Positions 58,907 to 64,000 of a stretch of 64,000 nucleotides of DNA are shown one piece after another. Numbering within the stretch: position 1 is the first letter of the stretch; every line of letters starts with the position of its first letter. The position numbers were made by a program, and so were the translations under genes. A model generated the notes under the pieces. That model searched no databases, was not told the DNA's origin, and saw nothing but the letters and a program-made list of their open reading frames with translations. The stretch spans positions 11,591-75,590 of the forward strand of contig JBPCJY010000185.1 in the NCBI GenBank assembly GCA_051004815.1. Direction: 5' to 3'. The stretch comes from JBBQXY01 sp051004815. GTDB taxonomy: Bacteria; Chloroflexota; Ktedonobacteria; Ktedonobacterales; Ktedonobacteraceae.

Positions 58907-60049
58907 ATGCCCAATACCGCGACCGGCTTTGTCTTCGATGAACACTACCTTGGCCATGACACAGGAATGCAGACGACCGTTATGATGCGCGAAGGTTCGT
59001 TCACTCTTGCCCCTGAACCTCACCCGTCGGCCCTGTATATCACGCGGAGAATCAAACAATTCCTCGATGGTTCAGGCTTGACGGTGCAAATGGAGCCTAT
59101 CGCTGCCCGTGCCGCCACCGCGGACGAATTAGCCGTTTATCATACGCGGGAATATATCGCGGGTATACGTAATCACTGTGAGGCAGATGGCCCAAGAAAG
59201 GGAACATGGGGCGAGTCAGAGCTAGATACACCCCTCAGTCGCGGCTCCTATGAGGCGGCATTGTACGCGGCTGGCGGTGCTATGAACGCGGTGAGCGCGG
59301 TGATGCAAGGGGAAGTGCGCAACGCCTATGCCTTATTGCGACCCCCCGGCCACCACGCCATGAAAAACCGTGCCATGGGCTTTTGCGTCTTCGGCAACGC
59401 TGTTATGGCCGCTCACCATGCACGGAATGTGTTTGGCCTTGAGCGCGTCATGATCGTCGATTGGGACGTGCATCATGGCAACGGTACCCAGGACGCCTTT
59501 TACCATGATCCCAACGTCTTGTTCGTTTCGCTCCACCAGCACGACTGGTACCCCCATCTCTCCGGTGAGCTAGAGCAAGTAGGCAGCGGTGCGGGAGCTG
59601 GTTATACCGTCAATATCCCCCTTCCCGCCGGTACCGGTGATCGTGGCTATCTCGCGGCCTTCGAGCAAATAGTAATACCAATTGGCTTGCGCTATCGTCC
59701 CCAACTCATCATCATCTCCGCGGGCCAGGATGCCAACTGGCTGGACCCCTTGGCCCAAATGATGATGACCATGTCCGGTTTTCGCCGCATCTCCGCCTTA
59801 ATGGTTGCCTTAGCACACGATATTTGTGAGGATCGCCTGGTCATGCTGCAAGAGGGTGGCTACAGTGCGGCCTATGTTCCCTATTGCACGGTTGCCGCCG
59901 TCGAGCCATTGCTGGGCATTGATCTCGGCATAGTTGATCTCTACGAAGGCTCCTCCGAACTGCAACGCAGCCAGACCATCTTTACCCGCGAGACACAGGA
60001 TGCCCTGGCGAAGGCGCGGAAGTGGCACAAGCAGTGGTGGAAGCTGTAA
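58907..60049 (+). CDS. Histone-deacetylase-fold (class II/AcuC/APAH-type) amidohydrolase
   Basis: 380 residues. Arginase/deacetylase fold: NAYALLRPPGHHAMKNRAMG with the tandem catalytic His, FCVFGNAVMAAHHA, VMIVDWDVHHGNGTQDAFYH with zinc ligands D and H, and IISAGQDANWLDPLAQM with the third zinc Asp, then VMLQEGGYSAAYVP in which the G-G-Y loop positions the catalytic Tyr. Bacterial members deacetylate acetylpolyamines or protein lysines (AcuC). No polyamine or acs/acu gene is adjacent. An Lrp regulator is divergent, so the substrate could be tied to nitrogen or amino acid status. Confidence 0.85.
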   Translation: MPNTATGFVFDEHYLGHDTGMQTTVMMREGSFTLAPEPHPSALYITRRIKQFLDGSGLTVQMEPIAARAATADELAVYHTREYIAGIRNHCEADGPRKGTWGESELDTPLSRGSYEAALYAAGGAMNAVSAVMQGEVRNAYALLRPPGHHAMKNRAMGFCVFGNAVMAAHHARNVFGLERVMIVDWDVHHGNGTQDAFYHDPNVLFVSLHQHDWYPHLSGELEQVGSGAGAGYTVNIPLPAGTGDRGYLAAFEQIVIPIGLRYRPQLIIISAGQDANWLDPLAQMMMTMSGFRRISALMVALAHDICEDRLVMLQEGGYSAAYVPYCTVAAVEPLLGIDLGIVDLYEGSSELQRSQTIFTRETQDALAKARKWHKQWWKL

Positions 60050-60235
60050 TATAATAGACCATCTGCCCCAAAACCTTAACCACTACCCGGTACTTTCATA
60101 CCAATTTTTAGTGTTATATGCAAATATATAGGGTTTATGCCTTACAATCGCTGATATGGGGTTGTACCAAAAAATTCCAACACGGTTTATGTTGTGCGGC
60201 CTGGGTGGTATGGATAGAGAGAAAGAAATAGACTC

Positions 60236-62107
60236 ATGAGCGATAGAGCAGTGGCTGTACCCAGTCAGCAATACAAGTCTGAATGTGCGGATATCGTTAT
60301 TATTGGCAATGGTATCGCGGGCCTAACGGCGGCACTAGAGGCGCGAGAACTTGCGCCTTCTGCCAGTATTGCCATTATCACGGATCAAAGTCATCCCACC
60401 ATAAATACTCCCGCCTTGAAGCAGTTCGCCGTTGGTAAAATGACTCAGGAGCAGCTCCTGGCGTTTCCATCGAGTACCGAACGTACACAGCGCATCCATG
60501 TTATCAATGCACGCGTTGAAAACATTCATGCTCAAGGCAAATTTGTTAGCTTGCGTGGTGGGTATGGTTTTGGCTATGGTTCGCTGCTCATCGCCACTGG
60601 TAGTGTCCCCAATGGATTACCAGCCCATCTGCCTGGTCGTGATTTCGACGGTGTCTTATCGCTCCATAATTTGCATGATTACCTGAATTTGCGCCGTCGG
60701 CTGTCAGAAGTTGACTCAGCCGTAGTCATTGGAGGCGGCACCCACGCTATCGAAACCGTCATGAGCTTACTGCATTATGGTATCGAAGTCCACTGGCTGA
60801 TCCGCAGCGACACCTTCTTGCCCAGGATACTTGACCAGGCAGCCTCAGAGATGGTAGTGGATACCATCCGTAACGCGGGCGTCAAAGTCTATACCAGCAC
60901 CGAGGTGATTGGTATCGTCGGACGGGTTGGCTCTGTCGCGGGAGTAGTGACGAATCAGCAGAAAATGATTCCTTGCCAAATGGTACTGACCTGTACCGGA
61001 ACGTCCCCAGTGACGACGCTGGCAGAAAGTTGTGATGTGCCAATGGTGCATGCACGCGGCATTTATGTGGATGATCAATTGCGCACCAGTGTCTACGATG
61101 TCTATGCCGCCGGTGATGTCGCGGCGCGGAAGAACCTACTCACGGGTCGCTATGAGACACAGGCCCAGTGGTATGCTGCAGCGATGCAAGGGCGTACCGT
61201 GGCGGCAGCAATGACCGGACATTCCGAGTTAGCGGCAAAGCCGCCGGGCGTATCATGGCATGCAACACATGTGGGAGAACTCTTTATGCTGACGGTCGGC
61301 AATCCCATCAATCAAATGAAGGGTAGCGAGACCTTGACCAACAGTGGAAAGAAAAAGTACTGCCGTATGTCTATTGTGGATGACCGGCTCGTTGGCTACC
61401 TTTCGTTGGGAACGACACAGCCCGATAGCCTTGCCATTAAACGCATCATTGATGAAGAACTTTCAGTGAGCGATGTAAAGAAAGCTCTCTTAAAGGGAAA
61501 ATTTGATGCGCGTAAATACTTCTCTGGCTGGAATTCGCGTTCAGCACGGGAATTGGTCACTTCTGGTAAATTACCTGCTGTTATCGTCACGCCTGCACAA
61601 TATTCACCGCGTCCCCGCTCTCCCTTGTATGTTTCTGCACTACCTTTACTGCCTCTTGCTCTGCCCATGGTGAAGATGAACCCACAGCGTATCACCGCTG
61701 CGCTACCAGAGGCTTCTGTACCAGCTGCCAGCAACACTATGCACGTTGATATGAGCACCGATGAAGGTACATACCACACAGAACCATTGCTGGATAGCGT
61801 ACCGACAACTCTCGTTTATAATCAAGCAACTATCCATGCATGGGAAGGGCCAGTAGTTCCATCGACCGATCCGTCAACAGGGAAAGGGTTGGTAATTCCA
61901 TCAGACGACCCGTCAACTGGAAGCCAACCCATACTAGAACAACATGGTATTACCGCCAAATTGGTATCATTACCTTCGCGATCAGTCACGCGCAACCTCT
62001 GGTCGTATAGCGCAAAAATGCCGACCGTGTCAACGCACAAACCCGCCTCTCAGGGATTGTTAGCACGCAGCAAGGCTACAAACTATATTGATCAGAAAGG
62101 GGAGTAG
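60236..62107 (+). CDS. NAD(P)H:acceptor flavoprotein (NirB-N/rubredoxin-reductase-like) with long tail
   Basis: 623 residues. FAD site IVIIGNGIAGLTAALEAREL, second nucleotide site SAVVIGGGTHAIETVMSLLH, and the closing FAD motif VYDVYAAGDVAARKNLLTG. The first 400 residues match pyridine-nucleotide-disulfide oxidoreductases of the NirB/rubredoxin-reductase branch, with no CxxC disulfide. A region near 440-470 is helical. The last 140 residues are low-complexity with a repeated DPSTG-type unit (about 540-562) and no clear domain. First gene of a tight three-gene unit (3- and 5-bp gaps), so it should feed or draw electrons through the Fe-S protein. Confidence 0.8.
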   Translation: MSDRAVAVPSQQYKSECADIVIIGNGIAGLTAALEARELAPSASIAIITDQSHPTINTPALKQFAVGKMTQEQLLAFPSSTERTQRIHVINARVENIHAQGKFVSLRGGYGFGYGSLLIATGSVPNGLPAHLPGRDFDGVLSLHNLHDYLNLRRRLSEVDSAVVIGGGTHAIETVMSLLHYGIEVHWLIRSDTFLPRILDQAASEMVVDTIRNAGVKVYTSTEVIGIVGRVGSVAGVVTNQQKMIPCQMVLTCTGTSPVTTLAESCDVPMVHARGIYVDDQLRTSVYDVYAAGDVAARKNLLTGRYETQAQWYAAAMQGRTVAAAMTGHSELAAKPPGVSWHATHVGELFMLTVGNPINQMKGSETLTNSGKKKYCRMSIVDDRLVGYLSLGTTQPDSLAIKRIIDEELSVSDVKKALLKGKFDARKYFSGWNSRSARELVTSGKLPAVIVTPAQYSPRPRSPLYVSALPLLPLALPMVKMNPQRITAALPEASVPAASNTMHVDMSTDEGTYHTEPLLDSVPTTLVYNQATIHAWEGPVVPSTDPSTGKGLVIPSDDPSTGSQPILEQHGITAKLVSLPSRSVTRNLWSYSAKMPTVSTHKPASQGLLARSKATNYIDQKGE

Positions 62108-62110
62108 AAA

Positions 62111-62407
62111 GTGCTCAAGCCCGTGTTGCTCCATAAAACTGGCCCACAGGTAGTGCAAGAAATACAAGCCTGTATTGGCTGTAATGAATGTCTGCTAGCT
62201 TGCCCTGCGCTCTCTGAACCAATCACCATTGATGTTTTGAACCGTGAGACAGTGGCTGGCCGCATTTCCGCGCCGGTGGCACGTTTTGCTCGCTCGTGCT
62301 ATCAGTGTGGAGCATGTGTTGCGCCCTGTCCGGTAGGGTTGCATCGTGACGCTATGATGATGTGGTTGAAAGTACGTTTACTGCGTTCTGGAAGGGATGA
62401 GTTATAA
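62111..62407 (+). CDS. Two-[4Fe-4S] ferredoxin-like protein (HdrC/GlpC type)
   Basis: 98 residues with two classical CxxCxxCxxxCP sites: CIGCNECLLACP (about 21-32) and CYQCGACVAPCPVGLHRD (about 64-81). The spacing between them, about 31 residues with a helical insert, is that of GlpC/HdrC and fumarate-reductase iron-sulfur subunits, not of short ferredoxins. It sits 3 bp after the flavoprotein gene and 5 bp before the membrane protein gene, so it is the likely electron bridge between them. Confidence 0.85.
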   Translation: MLKPVLLHKTGPQVVQEIQACIGCNECLLACPALSEPITIDVLNRETVAGRISAPVARFARSCYQCGACVAPCPVGLHRDAMMMWLKVRLLRSGRDEL

Positions 62408-62412
62408 TCTCT

Positions 62413-63408
62413 ATGTCAACGCCTGATCCCTATCGTCAATCGCTAGCATTCGACGCGAACAACTCTCCACAGAGCAAAAAGGGTTATCCCTGGCTTTTTT
62501 TTTATACGAGCAGACCCTGGAAAATCGGTGTAATCGTGAGTGCGCTCTTTATCGCACTGGGTAGCATCGTCTATTTCTGGTATAGCCAATCTGGCAATGA
62601 TACCGCTCCCGATAGCACATTGGGGCTAATCTATGCCACTGCCGGAACCTTCTTTCTCTTGTTCGCACTAGTTCTCTACACCGTGCGACGCCGCTCCCGT
62701 AAAAAGGCCATAGGGCAACTGAACGCGGCTTTAAACTGGCATATGTTCTTCGCCATCACCGGACTGGCTATGCTGTTTATGCACTCTTTTGGCAACTTTT
62801 CCGCCATCTCCGGTACCTATGCGCTCTATGGCATGATTGCATTGACGATAAGCGGCTTTGTGGGTCGTATGTTGGACAGGCTGTTGCCGCGCATGATTGC
62901 TCGTCAGGTACATACAGTGTTGACCGCGCAAGGCGATGATCGCATAGAGACGATTTCGCAGAAGCTGCAAACTATTGTCTTACACAATAACCAGAAGATG
63001 CACGGCTTTGCACTCCCTTCTACTGACCGCTCCTCTGTCCCTTCTGAATTGCCAACTCCAACAAAGGTATCAATGGCACCGCGGGGCATGACGCTTCATG
63101 CTCCCTGGGACCTCGCCTATATCTCTTTGGAACCAACACAACAGGAACTAGATCGCGACGCCCCTCACCATCGCTTCGTTCCCGATAAGAAAAGCGTGCT
63201 TGACCGCCCTGAGACATTTATGCCAGGGGTGGAAGAGCAGCTAGCTGAACTGCAATCCGTGAATGCCGCGTTGCGCCGAGAGCAACGCTACCGCTATATC
63301 ATTCGCCAATGGCGCATACTACACATCGCCCTGGCCTTCATCACTATTGGCTTAGTGATCTGGCACCTCATCTTTGCTGCCACGATACTCTTTCCAGGGC
63401 TTTTCTAG
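62413..63408 (+). CDS. Membrane protein, candidate di-heme cytochrome-b-like subunit
   Basis: 331 residues. Spans near 36-58 (IGVIVSALFIALGSIVYFWY), 72-92, 108-128 (WHMFFAITGLAMLFMHSFGN), 134-152 and a C-terminal 302-322 (LHIALAFITIGLVIWHLIFA). The pairs of His in hydrophobic context (W-H-M-F, M-H-S-F, L-H-I-A, W-H-L-I) are what heme-b-binding quinol or ferric reductase-type subunits show. A cytoplasmic loop of about 130 residues separates the last two spans. No family was recognised with certainty. Its place after the FAD and Fe-S genes supports a membrane electron-transfer role. Confidence 0.55.
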   Translation: MSTPDPYRQSLAFDANNSPQSKKGYPWLFFYTSRPWKIGVIVSALFIALGSIVYFWYSQSGNDTAPDSTLGLIYATAGTFFLLFALVLYTVRRRSRKKAIGQLNAALNWHMFFAITGLAMLFMHSFGNFSAISGTYALYGMIALTISGFVGRMLDRLLPRMIARQVHTVLTAQGDDRIETISQKLQTIVLHNNQKMHGFALPSTDRSSVPSELPTPTKVSMAPRGMTLHAPWDLAYISLEPTQQELDRDAPHHRFVPDKKSVLDRPETFMPGVEEQLAELQSVNAALRREQRYRYIIRQWRILHIALAFITIGLVIWHLIFAATILFPGLF

Positions 63409-63484
63409 TAATGGCATGTGTACCTCCTACTTGGTACTTGGCAATCAATACATCGCTGGACTGCTAGTTTAGCATGCTTCAAGA

Positions 63485-63712
63485 TTACGTGAGCCACTTG
63501 TACTGGCAGACGTAGCATCTGTAGCCATTTCCTTGCTGGTAAGGATCGCTAGCAGCTTTGATTTTGTCAAAGATATAAAAAGGGATCATAAAAATTAACC
63601 CAATAATCATTCCTGGGAAAATACCTATGAAGACCGCTACCCACAATGGCATTGGGTGAAGCTTCTGACCTGTATAGCCTCCGCAATTGGGACAACGAAT
63701 CATATGCGCCAT
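63485..63712 (-). CDS. Small LITAF-like zinc-ribbon membrane protein
   Basis: 75 residues. A CxxC (IRCPNCGGYTG) at the N-terminus, a central hydrophobic segment (WVAVFIGIFPGMIIGLIFMI) and a second CxxC (YRCYVCQYKWLT) at the C-terminus. This split ribbon around a membrane-inserting segment is the LITAF arrangement, in which both CxxC pairs form one zinc site on the same face. The function is unknown. It converges on the redox operon. Confidence 0.6.
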   Translation of the reverse strand: MAHMIRCPNCGGYTGQKLHPMPLWVAVFIGIFPGMIIGLIFMIPFYIFDKIKAASDPYQQGNGYRCYVCQYKWLT

Positions 63713-63937
63713 TTTGCACCTCTTGATGAATGTTTTTGATATCTTGTTAGTAGATATACAATTGCTTGTTTCTCTGGCAAGAAATTTCGTGTTACTAGAA
63801 GTATAGCATAGATTCGCTTCTACTACTAGTATTAGTCGCAGTCACAGAGGATTCATGGAGCAATACAACGTTAGGTGCGATTTGCGAGAGGAGAGGTCAT
63901 GTATGAGCATGCATTTAGAAGAAAATGCCGCTTGCTC

Positions 63938-63975
63938 AAAGTTCCCTGACACTACACCACATGTCAGGGAACTTT
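63938..63975. terminator. 14-bp perfect hairpin near the window end
   Basis: AAAGTTCCCTGACA (63938-63951) pairs with TGTCAGGGAACTTT (63962-63975) across a 10-nt loop. It could end a gene entering from beyond 64000 on the minus strand. A frame opening at 63904 behind a GAGGAGA site runs through it to the end of the window; I could not decide whether it is a gene. Confidence 0.55.
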
Positions 63976-64000
63976 CATCACTCTTCGTATATCTTAGCAA

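Noticed and set aside
63904..64000. Partial gene running off the window end
   Set aside because: It has a plausible ribosome site but reads straight through a 14-bp terminator-like hairpin and shows no domain in about 32 codons.

Overview
The window reads like a chromosome segment of a Gram-positive-type Chloroflexota, most likely class Ktedonobacteria. This is inference from style, not from a database match. The style includes multi-GAF/PAS histidine kinases, a Ser/Thr kinase carrying a zinc ribbon, several proteins that fuse a double-CxxC zinc ribbon to low-complexity or membrane segments, XRE-TPR regulators, lipobox proteins without outer-membrane machinery, and dispersed hairpin repeats built on GAGCGCAGCGAAGAATCT-type arms. 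Coding density is ordinary, with genes on both strands. I see no rRNA, tRNA, CRISPR array or complete insertion sequence.

Layout. 1-8 kb: a small HTH protein, an HD hydrolase overlapping a large sensor kinase, a BrkB-type membrane protein, a J-domain protein, a zinc-ribbon protein and an XRE-TPR regulator. 8.3-13.5 kb: a type IIA topoisomerase pair (parE/parC-like) behind a strong promoter. 13.7-16 kb: a DUF4342-type protein, then a nested pair of small transposon-like elements. The outer one holds a tniQ remnant and the inner one carries only a flavin/pyridoxamine-oxidase-fold gene. 16-18.6 kb: a TetR regulator and a DHA2 efflux pump, with a promoter and operator that can be read. 18.8-25 kb: an EVE protein, a class IV aminotransferase, GABA aminotransferase, a GC-rich GH65 phosphorylase and an orphan PolX-type HhH protein. 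25-28.8 kb: a lipoprotein whose terminator was split by a 142-bp repeat element, a carotenoid-desaturase-like oxidoreductase, and a decapitated thioredoxin-reductase-like gene.

28.8-39.4 kb is a long co-directional run: two tandem permuted-papain-like proteins, a geranylgeranyl-reductase-like flavoprotein, a glutaredoxin, then a PLP/amino-acid cluster (aromatic decarboxylase, cysteine desulfurase, class V aminotransferase, ornithine-cyclodeaminase-like) ending in a beta-propeller lipoprotein. 39.4-44 kb runs on the minus strand: Nudix, metallo-beta-lactamase and PH-like membrane protein genes, and a GNAT / ABC exporter / 37-residue acidic peptide operon. 44-53 kb: a two-component system, a lone receiver, a threonine dehydratase-like enzyme, an NCS2 permease, a 3-aminobutyryl-CoA ammonia-lyase-like hotdog protein with a TetR regulator and a perfect palindromic operator, and a zinc alcohol dehydrogenase. 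53-64 kb: two paralogous exported beta-sandwich proteins, a Ser/Thr kinase overlapping homoserine dehydrogenase, a second copy of the 142-bp repeat, an Lrp regulator divergent from a histone-deacetylase-fold enzyme, and a three-gene FAD / 2x[4Fe-4S] / membrane cytochrome-b-like electron-transfer operon.

The strongest non-textbook signals are the nested mini-transposons with readable 5-bp target duplications, the 142-bp repeat that landed between the stem and the T-run of a terminator, the unlisted small-peptide gene behind its ABC exporter, and the three-gene redox module.
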